From Polyangium mundeleinium (GTDB lineage Bacteria; Myxococcota_A; Polyangia; Polyangiales; Polyangiaceae): DNA of 64,000 nt. The position numbers were made by a program, and so were the translations under genes. Each line of letters starts with the position of its first letter. Positions within the stretch are counted from its first letter, which is position 1. The notes beneath the pieces are model-generated. The model did no database searches and was not told where the DNA came from. It was given only the letters and a program-made list of their open reading frames with translations. The stretch lies in contig NZ_JAQNDO010000001.1 in NCBI RefSeq assembly GCF_028369105.1, positions 2,163,711-2,227,710 on the forward strand, in the 5' to 3' direction. Of the stretch, positions 29,565 through 38,868 are shown one piece after another.

Positions 29565-30978
29565 CGAGCTTGGCCTGGTCGACCGTGGGCATCGCGAACG
29601 TGGGGGGCTCGGCGTGCGGGGGGTTTTCGAAATCGAACATTTCCCAGGGCGCCTCGGCGTTCGCGTCGCGGTTCGTGAGGGCCGGCATCTGGAAGCGGGC
29701 CTCAATGAAGCGCACGATCGAGGTGTGGTCGTAGGTGTTGTGACCGACGAAATGCTTCTTCGCGTAGGGAGAGACCACGAGGAGGGGGACGCGGACGCCG
29801 AGCTGGTCGAATTTCGCGTCGGTATCACCCGGCTCCAATTTCGGGACGATGTCGTCGGGCGGGCAGGCGGGCGGAGGCACGACGTGGTCGTAGAGGCCGC
29901 CATGCTCGTCATACGTGAGGAAGAGGGCCGAGCGGCTCCAGGCCGAGCTTTTCGCGAGGGCGTCGATGACGGTGGCGGAGAACTGCTCGCCGAGCATGGC
30001 GACCGCGGGCGGATGCTCGTCGTTCTGCGCATAACCTTCCCGCGCGATGCCCGGATCGACGAACACGACCTGGGGCAAGTTGCCGGTCTCGAGGTCGTAG
30101 AAGTAATTCTCGATCGGAACGAAATGCCCGTGCTCGTCCTTGCTGTACTGGAGGTACTTCTCGACGAAGATCGCGGCGCCGGGGGTGGTGGAGACGTACA
30201 CGCGCCAGGAGACCTGCCGCATTTCGAGGTAATCGAAGAGCGTCTTGTCCGGCGTGACGAAACTGTTGTGGACGGCCCCGAAGGAGCTCGCCGCGTAGAG
30301 GTACATGCGATTCGGCCACGTGGGGCCGGGGACGGAGGAATGGTAGTGGTCCGCGATGGCAAACTCGTTCGCGAGCCAGTAATAAAACGGTAGATCGTCC
30401 TGGGTGTAGTAGCCGAGGCCGCGGCGGCCGCTCAGCATGTCCTCGGGGGCGCCGGCGCTCGGCAGCTCGTGCCAGCCGTCGTTGGTCTTGAAAAAACCGT
30501 CCATCTTGCCGCCGTTGATCTGCTCGTGCGTGCCGGTCCATTCGTGGTTCGTGTCCACGAAGCAGAGCTGGCTGTCGCGGAACGTGGCGACGGCGGTGCC
30601 GGTGTCGTCGGGGTTCGTGAAGTTCTCGGGCGCGACGTCGACGTCGTCCTGGCCGGCCTCGGGCAGCTTCTGGAAGTAATGGTCGAAGGAGCGATTCTCC
30701 ATCATCATGACCACGATGTGGTCGATGGGAATCTCGGCGCCGTAGGGGCGCGACTTTCCTTGCGTCTCCGCGGGGAGCATGCCCGCCGTGTATCCGCACG
30801 AGGTCCGCTTCGCGGCGGCGTCGTCGTCGCTTGGCGGGACGACGTCGCGGTTCCATTCCGCGGGGCCCGGGAGCGGGGGCGGGGGCGGCGGTTCCTCGTC
30901 GGGCGTGCAGCCGACGAAGGCGAGGGTCGGGAGCAAAGCGAGGAGCAAAGAGCTGGCGCGGCGCATCGACTCCATCAT
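29536..30978 (-). CDS. PF04185-type phosphoesterase (phospholipase C/acid phosphatase-like) lipoprotein
   Basis: This 480-residue protein starts with a lipoprotein signal (LLPTLAFVGCTPDE) and a Pro run. The phosphoesterase core has the N-terminal metal/phosphate motif HIVVMMMENRSFDHYF, later YDEHGGLYDHVVPP and HTSIVRFIEARF, all typical of bacterial phospholipase C and AcpA-like enzymes of the alkaline phosphatase superfamily. It probably hydrolyses phospholipids or phosphate esters outside the cell. It lies 33 bp after the lytic transglycosylase gene and overlaps the MauG gene by 29 bp, forming a three-gene envelope operon. Start ATG 30978; ATG 30966 is also in frame. Confidence 0.92.
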   Translation of the reverse strand: MMESMRRASSLLLALLPTLAFVGCTPDEEPPPPPPLPGPAEWNRDVVPPSDDDAAAKRTSCGYTAGMLPAETQGKSRPYGAEIPIDHIVVMMMENRSFDHYFQKLPEAGQDDVDVAPENFTNPDDTGTAVATFRDSQLCFVDTNHEWTGTHEQINGGKMDGFFKTNDGWHELPSAGAPEDMLSGRRGLGYYTQDDLPFYYWLANEFAIADHYHSSVPGPTWPNRMYLYAASSFGAVHNSFVTPDKTLFDYLEMRQVSWRVYVSTTPGAAIFVEKYLQYSKDEHGHFVPIENYFYDLETGNLPQVVFVDPGIAREGYAQNDEHPPAVAMLGEQFSATVIDALAKSSAWSRSALFLTYDEHGGLYDHVVPPPACPPDDIVPKLEPGDTDAKFDQLGVRVPLLVVSPYAKKHFVGHNTYDHTSIVRFIEARFQMPALTNRDANAEAPWEMFDFENPPHAEPPTFAMPTVDQAKLDACKALYEP

Positions 30979-31011
30979 CGCGCGCGAGCCCGGTGGCTGG
31001 CTACGAGAAAA

Positions 31012-33294
31012 TCAGGGCGCAGGCGGAGGGAGCGCGACCGCCGGGGGCTGCTTGGCCGTCACGGGCTTGTCGGGCGCAGGCTTGTTGGGCGCGGGCGGGG
31101 TCTCGTTGCGGAACGTCGCGGGCTTCGTCGGCCCCTCGTCCGCCGCGGGCTTGCTCTCGGGCTTCGGCTCGTCGAGGTCCTCGCTCGGCGCGGGTTTGTC
31201 TTCGACGGGAGCCGCGACGGCGACAGCCTCGGCCTTGTCGTCCGGGGCCTCCTTGGCAGGGGCCGGCGCGGCCTTGGGCGGGGCCGGCTGCGCGACGTAC
31301 ACGACGACCTTGTCGCCCGGCGCGAGGGGGCTCGTGCGCGAGCGGTGGTTGATGCGTTCGAGCATGCCGAGGCTGAGATTGTATCGCTTCGACAACCCAC
31401 GCCAGGTGTCACCCTCGCCGGCGGCGATCTCCAGGCGTTTGCGGCCCTTCAGGTTCTCGAAATGGGTGAAGAACTCGGTGGAGCCGACGGGCAGGACACG
31501 GGCCTCGGGTTCCTCCAGGACGAGCGCATTCGCGAGGGCGCGCTCGCGCGGGACGAAGACCTGCAAGGTCATTCCGTCATGAAGGGCCGCCGAGGCGTCG
31601 AGCGTGTTCCAGCGGGCGAGCTCGGCGGCAGAGACGGAGAGCGCGGAGGCGACCTCGCGCGCGGTGTCGCCCGCGACGACACGATAAAAGACGCGGCGGC
31701 GATCGGAGTAGGCGAAGGCCTCGGCCGGGACGACGATGACGGGCTTCTCGCCGCGCACGCCGGAAAAGACGCTGGCGACGGTGGGTTTGTCGGGGCCGGC
31801 TTCGGGGACGAGGAGGACGGTGCCGGGGCGGGCCTGTTCGCCGGAGCGGAGGCCGTTCAAGGAGAGCAAGGTGCTCTTCGTGGTGCCGCGGAGGGCGGCG
31901 ATGTCCTCGATCGATTCGCCCCAGCGGACGAGGTGACGTTCGAGTTTGTCCTCGCGTTCGAGGAGCTTGGCGACGGTCTTGGCCGCGCGGGCGCCGGTGC
32001 CGGGCGGGACACGGACGACGAAGGAGGCGCCTTCTTTGGCGTCGGGGCCGAGCGGCGGGGTGCGGCCGACGGGGAGCTGGGGGTTCAAGTCCTCGACGGC
32101 GTCGAGGTCGACGCCGGCCGCGGTGGCCACGGTGCGGAGCGCGACGCCGGGGCCGACGGCGACTTTGTCGAAGGTGATCGCAGGCTCGGGCTCGACGCCG
32201 TCACAGCCGAAGACGGCGCAATTCTTGGCGACGATCGCCATGGAAACGATCTTGGGGACGTAGAGCGCGGTTTCGAGCGGGAGGCCGGCTTCGAGGCGGC
32301 TGAGCTCCCAGAAGTCGTTCGTGTTGTATTTGCGAATGGAGGCGAGGAGGCCCCCATACCCCATGTTGTACGCGGCGAAGGCGAGCTCCCAGGTCCCGAA
32401 CCGGCGGTGGAGGTCGGAGAGGTAACGCGCGGCAGCGAGGGTGGAGCGTTCGGGGTCGAGGCGCTCGTCGATCCAGCGGTCGACGGTCAGGCCATAGATG
32501 CGGGCGCCCTCGGGCATGAACTGCCAGAGGCCGGCGGCGCCGACGGGCGAATGAATGGTCGGATCGAATCCGCTCTCGACGAGCGCGAGCCAGACGACGT
32601 CCTCGGGCAAACCCTGCTCGCGAAGGACACGGCGAATGGCCGCGCCATACCGGCCGCTCTTCTTGACCCACGAGGCGACCATGGAGCGGCCGCGGGGGTT
32701 GTTCTTGTAAAACTCGAGGTAACGGAGGACGCGTGCATCCCAGCGGACGGGGATGTCGGGGAGGTCGAGCTTTTTGAGGAAGGAGAGGTCGGCCGGCGCC
32801 GGCGGTTGGAGCGGCGCAGGGAGCGGCGCCGAAGGGGGAACGCCGGTGGCGAGGAGGACAGGGCCGCCCCGATCGAGCGTGGGCAAGTCGTCCGAGGGCC
32901 AAGGCGCGCCGGCATTCGGGGCTGGGGAGAAGAGGGCGAGGTCGAGCTCGCGGAGGGCGCGGAGCTCGGCCGATTCGTCCACACCGCGATGTTGCGTTGG
33001 CGGCAAGCCAGCGATGGCGCGGCGCGCATTCTCGTCGGGCTCGCCGGGCTCGCCGGGCTTGCGCGCGAGGGGCTTTTTGCCGGCGGGCTTCTTGGCAGCG
33101 GGCTTCTGCGCAGGCTTCGCGGAGGCCTGGGGCTTGGGCTTCTGCGCGGGCTTGGCGGCCGCAGGCTTGGCGGCCGCAGGCTTTACCCCGACAGGCGCGG
33201 GCTTCGGCTGGGCGAGGCTCGGCGGAGAAACGAGCGCGCCGGCGAGGAGCCAGCCGGCCGTGACGAACACGCGTGCGGCCTTTGGAAAGCGCAT
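31012..33294 (-). CDS. MltD-like lytic transglycosylase with LysM domains
   Basis: This 760-residue protein has a signal peptide (VFVTAGWLLAGALVSPPSLA), then about 70 residues of Lys/Pro/Ala repeats, a linker, and an SLT domain (about 200-350) with LALVESGFDP carrying the catalytic Glu, GAAGLWQFMPEGARIYG and AYNMGYGG. Three LysM-like repeats follow (about 440-485, 525-575, 610-660), then a Pro/Ala-rich tail. It cleaves peptidoglycan glycan strands. No lipobox is present, unlike classical MltD. It is the first gene of the unit with the phosphoesterase and the MauG protein. Confidence 0.92.
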   Translation of the reverse strand: MRFPKAARVFVTAGWLLAGALVSPPSLAQPKPAPVGVKPAAAKPAAAKPAQKPKPQASAKPAQKPAAKKPAGKKPLARKPGEPGEPDENARRAIAGLPPTQHRGVDESAELRALRELDLALFSPAPNAGAPWPSDDLPTLDRGGPVLLATGVPPSAPLPAPLQPPAPADLSFLKKLDLPDIPVRWDARVLRYLEFYKNNPRGRSMVASWVKKSGRYGAAIRRVLREQGLPEDVVWLALVESGFDPTIHSPVGAAGLWQFMPEGARIYGLTVDRWIDERLDPERSTLAAARYLSDLHRRFGTWELAFAAYNMGYGGLLASIRKYNTNDFWELSRLEAGLPLETALYVPKIVSMAIVAKNCAVFGCDGVEPEPAITFDKVAVGPGVALRTVATAAGVDLDAVEDLNPQLPVGRTPPLGPDAKEGASFVVRVPPGTGARAAKTVAKLLEREDKLERHLVRWGESIEDIAALRGTTKSTLLSLNGLRSGEQARPGTVLLVPEAGPDKPTVASVFSGVRGEKPVIVVPAEAFAYSDRRRVFYRVVAGDTAREVASALSVSAAELARWNTLDASAALHDGMTLQVFVPRERALANALVLEEPEARVLPVGSTEFFTHFENLKGRKRLEIAAGEGDTWRGLSKRYNLSLGMLERINHRSRTSPLAPGDKVVVYVAQPAPPKAAPAPAKEAPDDKAEAVAVAAPVEDKPAPSEDLDEPKPESKPAADEGPTKPATFRNETPPAPNKPAPDKPVTAKQPPAVALPPPAP

Positions 33295-33356
33295 GACCCG
33301 AAGGCGGGTGTCTCACGGTGGGGACGCGGGGTCAACTTTCGCGCGGGGGCGTGGGG

Positions 33357-33385
33357 TTGCTTCGGATGCGTGGAGGGGGCAGTCT
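33357..33385 (+). promoter_or_regulatory. Putative promoter, leaderless type
   Basis: TTGCTT at 33357-33362 and CAGTCT at 33380-33385 are 17 bp apart. The start codon of the Uma2 gene is at 33393, 7 nt after the -10-like hexamer, without a ribosome-binding site. Confidence 0.45.
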
Positions 33386-33392
33386 GCCGCAC

Positions 33393-34070
33393 ATGGGCCT
33401 AGCTGCGGAGAAGCGTGTGCGCGCGACGATTGCCGATCTCGAGGCCATCCCGAACAACAAGGTCGGTGAGATCATCAACGGTACGCTGTACGCATTTCCG
33501 CGTCCGGCGCCGCGGCACGCGCACGCATCGTCCGTGCTCGGGGGCGACCTCATGGGCCCATTTCAGCGTGGTCGAGGGGGGCCGGGCGGGTGGCGGATCT
33601 ACGATGAACCAGAGCTTTTGCTCGGGCCCAAGGGCGAGGAGGACGTTCTCGTTCCCGACATCGCCGGCTGGCGGATCGAGCGGATGCCGCGTTTGCCGAG
33701 CACGGCGAGGTACACCCTCGCGCCGGATTGGGTCTGCGAGGTCCTGAGCCCGGGCACGGTGACGGTGGATCGCGCCGAGAAGATGCCGGCCTATGCGCGC
33801 CACGGCGTGCGACATGCGTGGCTCGTGGATCCGATCGCGCGCACCCTCGAAGTGTTCTTGCTGGAGAAAGGCCGCTGGGTGCTGCTCGGCGTGTATGGCG
33901 GGAGCGCGATCGTGCGCGCCGAGCCCTTTGATGCGATCGAGCTGGATCTCGCGGCGCTGTGGGAAGAGGTCGAAGAGGAAGCGCCGGTCGCCGCGGAAGA
34001 ACCGGCGAAGGCGCCGCGGAAGGCACCTGCGAAAAAGAGCACCAAAAAGGCGCGTTCGCGGCGTTCGTGA
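33393..34070 (+). CDS. Uma2-family (DUF820) putative nuclease
   Basis: This 225-residue protein has the Uma2 fold signature of the PD-(D/E)xK superfamily: GEIINGTLYAFPRPAPRHAH, VLVPDIAGWRIER, WVCEVLSPGT, then K...YARHGVRHAWLVDP. The C-terminal 35 residues are a Lys/Ala/Pro tail (KAPRKAPAKKSTKKARSRRS) that could bind nucleic acid. Uma2 genes are expanded in cyanobacteria and myxobacteria and their function is not established. Longer upstream starts are in frame but ATG 33393 begins the conserved part. Its stop abuts the stop of the convergent cheB-type gene (TGATCA). Confidence 0.88.
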   Translation: MGLAAEKRVRATIADLEAIPNNKVGEIINGTLYAFPRPAPRHAHASSVLGGDLMGPFQRGRGGPGGWRIYDEPELLLGPKGEEDVLVPDIAGWRIERMPRLPSTARYTLAPDWVCEVLSPGTVTVDRAEKMPAYARHGVRHAWLVDPIARTLEVFLLEKGRWVLLGVYGGSAIVRAEPFDAIELDLAALWEEVEEEAPVAAEEPAKAPRKAPAKKSTKKARSRRS

Positions 34071-35183
34071 TCAGGACAGCTGCGCCACCCAGTCCACGAT
34101 CTGCGGCAGCCCCATGACCTCGTTCACCACGCCGGCCTTCACCGCCGCGCGCGGCATGCCGTAGACGACCGCGGTCTCCTCGCTCTCGGCGATGATCGTG
34201 CCGCCGCCTGCCCGGATCGCGCGGGCGCCGGCCACGCCGTCGTCGCCCATGCCCGTGAGGATGACGCCGTAGGCCCGCGAGCCGACAGGCGCGAGGCTGC
34301 GCAGGAGGCGATCCGCGCTCGGGATGTAACGGTCGTGTTGCGAGGGAGGGCCGACGCGCAGGCGGATCTCGTTCCAGCCCATGCCGCTCGGGCCCTGCGA
34401 GACGACCGCCTCCATGCACATCTTGCCAGGGCAGATGAAGGCGCGGCGCGCCGTGACGATGTCGCCGTCGACGGCCTCCGACACGCGGATCGCGCTCTTG
34501 CGGTCGAGGCGCTCGGCGAACGTGCGGGTGAACTTCTCCGGCATGTGCTGGGCGATGAGGATCGCCCCGGCGAACTTCTCGGGGACGCGGCTCAGGATCT
34601 CGAGCAGCGCCGTCGGGCCGCCCGTCGAGGAGCCGATGCCGACGATGAAGCGCGCCGCGATGTTGGCGACCGAGCGCGCGCTCGGCTGCTCGGGCTGCGG
34701 CGTGGAGAGGACCGGCGGCGTGGCCGTGGAGCGCGGGAGCGGCGGGATCGCGCTGTTGCGCTGGCTCACGGCCGCGAGCGGGCGCAGGTAGCGGACGAGG
34801 AGGACCTTCTGGAGGATCTCGCGGCGGAGCGAGGCGTCGGGCGCGAGTCGTTGGCTCGGCTTCGCGACGAAGTCGACGGCGCCGAGCTCGAGGGCCTTGA
34901 AGACGTTCTCTTTCTGGCTGTAGCTCGACACCACGATCACGGGCGTCGGCTGGCGGACCATGAGGATGCGGAGGAACGTGAAGCCGTCCATCTTCGGCAT
35001 CTCGAGGTCGAGCGTGATGACGTCCGGCTTGAGGCTCAACGCGAGGCGCAAGGCCTCCTCACCGTCGCCCGCCTTGCCGACGACCTCGACCTCGTCGCTG
35101 CCGCTGAGGATGTCCGCGATGTTCCTTCGGTTGTAGGCGGAGTCGTCGACGACGAGTACCCGCAGCGGACCGGTCTTCACCAC
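34071..35183 (-). CDS. cheB: Chemotaxis response regulator protein-glutamate methylesterase CheB
   Basis: This 370-residue protein has a receiver (about 5-125) with VLVVDDSAYNRR and phospho-acceptor DVITLDLEMPKMDG, and a C-terminal methylesterase (about 180-368) with the catalytic Ser in GIGSSTGGPTALLE, His in IAQHMPEKFT and Asp in GMGDDGVAGA. It removes methyl groups from chemoreceptors. GTG 35183 with AGAGG 7 nt upstream is the likely start; the frame extends to 35267 across the end of cheR but is basic and not conserved-looking. Last gene of the chemosensory operon. Confidence 0.95.
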   Translation of the reverse strand: MVKTGPLRVLVVDDSAYNRRNIADILSGSDEVEVVGKAGDGEEALRLALSLKPDVITLDLEMPKMDGFTFLRILMVRQPTPVIVVSSYSQKENVFKALELGAVDFVAKPSQRLAPDASLRREILQKVLLVRYLRPLAAVSQRNSAIPPLPRSTATPPVLSTPQPEQPSARSVANIAARFIVGIGSSTGGPTALLEILSRVPEKFAGAILIAQHMPEKFTRTFAERLDRKSAIRVSEAVDGDIVTARRAFICPGKMCMEAVVSQGPSGMGWNEIRLRVGPPSQHDRYIPSADRLLRSLAPVGSRAYGVILTGMGDDGVAGARAIRAGGGTIIAESEETAVVYGMPRAAVKAGVVNEVMGLPQIVDWVAQLS

Positions 35184-35217
35184 CGCTTCACCTCTGCTGC
35201 ATCCCTTGCCGAAGTGC

Positions 35218-36123
35218 TCATGGCTTCCCCGATCCGTGCGTCCCGCCCTCCAGACCCTGCGGGGCAAACCGCGAGGCCGTGATGGGCTTCCGATAGACGA
35301 GGTCGTCGCGCAAATGGACGAGCTCGAACGCGGTCGAGACGTTGAGGAGCGACTCCGAGTGGCCGAGGAGCAAGAAGCCGCCCGGGAGGAGTCGATCGTA
35401 AAACATGTCGATCACGCGGCGCCGTGAGGCGTCGTCGAAATAGATCAGAACGTTGCGACAGAAAATGATGTCGACGCGGCCCACGACCGACGCCCGGACC
35501 GGATCGAGCAGGTTCAGGTGCCCGAAGTGGCACCAGGCCCGGAGATCGTCCTGCACGTGCATGCCGTCGGGCTTCTCGACGAAATACTTCCGTTTGAGGT
35601 CCATGGGGATCGCACGGAACGACGAGGAGCCATACACGCCGCGGCGCGCGTGCGCCACGCAGCGGCGCGAGATGTCGCTGCCGAAGATGCGGACGTCGCG
35701 GCGGCCGGACAAGCCGGCCTCCTTGGCCGTGATGGCGATGGAGTAGACCTCCTCGCCCGTGGAGCAGCCCGCGCTCCAGATCGAGAGGCTCTCGCGGGAG
35801 AGCGGCGGGCGGCGGAGCATCGGGAAGAGCTCGGTGCGGAGCGCCGTGAGCTGGTAGTCCTCGCGGTAGAAATAGGTCTCGTTGATCGTGACGAGATCGA
35901 GCGCTTCGTCGAGCTCGGCCCGGCCCCGATCCGGCGAGCGGAGGAGCTGGTAGTACTCGCCGAACGAGTGCAAGCCATGCACGCTGAGGCGCTCGCGCAA
36001 GCGCCGCTCGATCACGGGGCGCTGCTCCGGGCTCAGCGAGATGCCGCAATGCTGGTTGATGAGATCCCGCAAGAGGCGGAACTCGTCCGGCGCGAGGCGG
36101 ATCTCATCCGGGAAGCGCATCAC
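35218..36123 (-). CDS. cheR: Chemotaxis protein methyltransferase CheR
   Basis: This 301-residue protein has the CheR N-terminal helical domain (FRLLRDLINQHCGISL) and the SAM-binding domain with SIWSAGCSTGEEVYSIAI, the acidic residue in IFGSDISRRC, and IIFCRNVLIYFD. It methylates receptor glutamates. It has no TPR extension and no C-terminal pentapeptide-binding oddity that I can see. Its start overlaps the end of the HEAT-repeat gene by 4 bp (ATGA), and cheB follows 34 bp later. Confidence 0.95.
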   Translation of the reverse strand: MMRFPDEIRLAPDEFRLLRDLINQHCGISLSPEQRPVIERRLRERLSVHGLHSFGEYYQLLRSPDRGRAELDEALDLVTINETYFYREDYQLTALRTELFPMLRRPPLSRESLSIWSAGCSTGEEVYSIAITAKEAGLSGRRDVRIFGSDISRRCVAHARRGVYGSSSFRAIPMDLKRKYFVEKPDGMHVQDDLRAWCHFGHLNLLDPVRASVVGRVDIIFCRNVLIYFDDASRRRVIDMFYDRLLPGGFLLLGHSESLLNVSTAFELVHLRDDLVYRKPITASRFAPQGLEGGTHGSGKP

Positions 36124-38330
36124 GGCCCGAAGAAACCCCTTTCTCCTCGCCAGCGGATCGACGAGAGCGCGCCCTCGAGGGTGTCGCGGACGTCCCGATC
36201 GAGTTCGAGCGACGCGCGCTGCGCCAGGCGCTCACGCAAGGTCGAGTTGTCGCTCGCCGCGATCGTCTCGGCCGCGAGGAGCCGGACGTCCGGCGAAGGA
36301 TGGTCGAGCAGACGGAGGAGGACTTCGCCGTCGGGGCCGCTCGTCTCGACCTTGAGCAGCGCCGCTTTGACGACGGCTGCATCGGGGTGATCGAGCGCCG
36401 CGACGAGCGCGGCCTGCCGCCCCGACGTGCCCCAGCGCAGGCGCCCGATGGCCTCGGCCGCGGCGATCGCCACGGCGGCCTCGGCCTGGCGGGCGAGCGG
36501 CGCGAGGGCGTCGATGAGCGAGGCCGCAGCGCGCCCCGCGGCCTCGGGTGGGATCGTGGAGAGGGCCTCGCCGAGGGCGCGGATCGCGGTGGCCACGAGC
36601 TCGGCATCCATGGAGCGGCCCGCGACGTCGAGGATGGTGCGGAGGCTCGGCGCCTCGTGCGCGTCGGGCGATGTCTCACGTCGCCGCGCCGCCGCGCCGA
36701 GGTAACCGAGCGCGCGCGCCGCGGCGAGCTGGACCTCGCGTTCCTCGTCGGCGAGCGCGAGCGAGAGGACGTCGAGCGCAGAGTCGCCGCCGATCTCGGC
36801 GACGGCGCCGATGGCCGCGCGGCGCGTGCGCACGTCCTCGGCCGCGGCCGCGCGCGCGAGGAAGCCGAGGTCGCCGGGAGACGGGGGCGGGCTCGATGCG
36901 CGGCGCGTGGCGGCGAGGGCGCCGAGGATGATCGCGGCGGCGAAGGCGTCGTCGCCGGGGCCGTTCACGAGCGTATCGCCGAGCGCACGCGCGGCCTTCT
37001 CGTGGCGGGTCGCGAGCGAGGCGAGCGCGCCTTCGGCGGCATGCGCGACGGGGCGAACGGGCGAGGCGACGAGGCGCGCGGCGAGCGCGAGGTCCTCCTC
37101 GGTGCCGAGCCTCGAAAGGGCGAAGAGGGCGCTCGTGGCGACGCGGCGCTCGTCGTCGAGCGCAGCCTTGCGCAGGGCTTCGAGCAGCGCCGTGGGCCGT
37201 TCGGGCGCGCCGGGCGCGAGGGCGATGCTGGCGGCGACCTCGATGAGGGCCGCGCGCACGTCGGCGGTGAGCGGCGTCGTGCCTTGTTCGGGGGCGATGC
37301 GCGCGACGAGGCCGGGCAGCGCTGCGGGCCCAAGGAGGAAGAGCGCGCGCTCGGCCTGCTCCGTGAAGGTCTCCTCGGCGAGCGCAGCGGCCGCCGCGTC
37401 GACGACGCCGGGCGCACGCGCGACCGCGGCGAGGAGGAGCGCCATGGCGCGGTGATGCGGCGGATCGGTGCCCTCGGCCGTGGCGACGCGGACGAGGCGC
37501 TCGCCGAGCTCGGGGCCTTCGGCCGCGAGCGCTTCGGTCACGGCGGGCAGGAGCGGTCCCTCGGCGAGGCGCGCGAGCGCGGCGATGGCCAGCATGAAGG
37601 TGCCGCCGCGCGCCTTGTGGAGCATGCGGGCGAGCGCCGGGGCGGCCGCGGGGCTCTCGGAGGCGGCGGCCGCCGAGAGGGCCGCGGAGCGCAGAGAAGG
37701 GTGCTCGAGGAGCGGTGCGAGGCGCTCCCAGGGGATCATGGCGCCGAGGGCGTTGAGGCCTTCGAGCGCGGCGAGCTTGGCGAAGGGATCGGCGCTGTCG
37801 AGGCAACGGAAGAGGAGGCGCTGGACCTCGACGGGCGCGATCGGGCCGAGCTGCGCGATGGCCTCGACCGCGCCCTGGCGGACGTTCTCGTCGAGGTCGC
37901 GGAGCGAGCGCTCGAGGATGACGAGGGCGTGCGGATCTCGCGTGTAGCCGAGCGCCTGGACGGCGAGCTTGCGGCCGTCGGCGTCGAGGCGCGCGAGCGA
38001 GGCTTCGAGGGGCGCGGTGGCGGCGCTGCCGCAGTTCGCGAGGACCTCGATCGAGGCGTTGCGCAGGCCCACGTTGTCGCAGGGCTCGAACGTCTTCACC
38101 ATGGCCGCGATGAGGCTCGGCGCGGGGATGAAGGCGCGCGCGGCGTAGGTGGCCTCCTTGCGCACGCGCCAGTCGGTGTCGCCGAGCGCGCGGACGAGGA
38201 GCGGGAGCGCGTCGTAGAGCGGCAGCTCCGCGGCGAGGGAGGTGGCCTGGCGGCGCTCCTCGGCGTCCGCAGCGTCGAGAGCGGCTTCGATCAGCGCAGG
38301 CGAGATGGAAGGGCTCGAAGGAGGGGTCAA
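36120..38330 (-). CDS. HEAT-repeat protein of the chemosensory operon
   Basis: This 736-residue, almost purely helical protein is made of HEAT/PBS-lyase-type repeats: YDALPLLVRALGDTDWRVRK, VILERSLRDLDENVRQGAVE, AIAQLGPIA, LALADEEREVQLAAARALGY, LLDHPSPDVRLLAAETIA and many more. No ATG exists at the start; TTG 38330 with GGAG about 8 nt upstream, directly after the cheW stop, is the best choice. HEAT proteins are scaffolds for protein contacts. Myxobacterial chemosensory clusters can include HEAT proteins, so a role in holding or tuning the CheA/CheW array is inferred. It sits between cheW and cheR with 10 bp and -4 bp spacing. Confidence 0.88.
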   Translation of the reverse strand: MTPPSSPSISPALIEAALDAADAEERRQATSLAAELPLYDALPLLVRALGDTDWRVRKEATYAARAFIPAPSLIAAMVKTFEPCDNVGLRNASIEVLANCGSAATAPLEASLARLDADGRKLAVQALGYTRDPHALVILERSLRDLDENVRQGAVEAIAQLGPIAPVEVQRLLFRCLDSADPFAKLAALEGLNALGAMIPWERLAPLLEHPSLRSAALSAAAASESPAAAPALARMLHKARGGTFMLAIAALARLAEGPLLPAVTEALAAEGPELGERLVRVATAEGTDPPHHRAMALLLAAVARAPGVVDAAAAALAEETFTEQAERALFLLGPAALPGLVARIAPEQGTTPLTADVRAALIEVAASIALAPGAPERPTALLEALRKAALDDERRVATSALFALSRLGTEEDLALAARLVASPVRPVAHAAEGALASLATRHEKAARALGDTLVNGPGDDAFAAAIILGALAATRRASSPPPSPGDLGFLARAAAAEDVRTRRAAIGAVAEIGGDSALDVLSLALADEEREVQLAAARALGYLGAAARRRETSPDAHEAPSLRTILDVAGRSMDAELVATAIRALGEALSTIPPEAAGRAAASLIDALAPLARQAEAAVAIAAAEAIGRLRWGTSGRQAALVAALDHPDAAVVKAALLKVETSGPDGEVLLRLLDHPSPDVRLLAAETIAASDNSTLRERLAQRASLELDRDVRDTLEGALSSIRWRGERGFFGP

Positions 38331-38340
38331 GGCGTGCTCC

Positions 38341-38835
38341 TCACAGGTCGTCCACCGGCGGCAGGACATCGGCGATGTCGTCGACGATCTCCGTGAACCG
38401 CTTCGTGTCGAGCACGAAGACGAGCAGCCCGTTGTGGTTCGTGACGCCCGAGATGCCACGCAAATCGCGGCCCCCGCCGACGGGCGGCGTCGGGCGAATC
38501 TCGTCGGCGCCGGTGCCGAAGACTTCGGAGACGGCGTCGACGACGAGGCCGACCATGCGCACGCCGGCGTCGACGAGGATCCACTTCGTCGAGCGGGTCG
38601 GCGACGTGGGCGGCATGCCGAAGCGGATGCGCAGATCGAGGACGGGCACGACGTCGCCGCGGTGATCGGCCACGCCCGAGACCTCGGGCGGCGTGTGCGG
38701 AAGCGGCGTGACCGGCAAGGGGTTCACGATCTCGCGCACCTGGCCGATCCCGATCGCGTAGTGCACGTCGCCCACGACAAAGCCGACGAGGCTCTTCTGC
38801 GGATCGGCGCGGTGTCTCTGGCCATAGTCGGGCAT
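38341..38835 (-). CDS. cheW: CheW-family coupling protein
   Basis: This 164-residue single CheW domain has LVGFVVGDVHYAIGIGQVRE, PEVSGVADHRGDVVPVLDLR and LVDAGVRMVGLVVDAVSEV, the usual order of the family. It should link CheA to receptors. It is one of two CheW genes in the operon, 33 bp downstream of the other, and is followed by the HEAT-repeat gene after 10 bp. Length is normal. Confidence 0.93.
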   Translation of the reverse strand: MPDYGQRHRADPQKSLVGFVVGDVHYAIGIGQVREIVNPLPVTPLPHTPPEVSGVADHRGDVVPVLDLRIRFGMPPTSPTRSTKWILVDAGVRMVGLVVDAVSEVFGTGADEIRPTPPVGGGRDLRGISGVTNHNGLLVFVLDTKRFTEIVDDIADVLPPVDDL

Positions 38836-38868
38836 GTGCTGGGTCCGTCTCTCCCGAACGGCGAGCCG

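Noticed and set aside
30469-33402. 977-codon plus-strand frame opposite the lytic transglycosylase
   Set aside because: Low-complexity Gly/Arg/Asp product; the opposite strand has SLT and LysM motifs.
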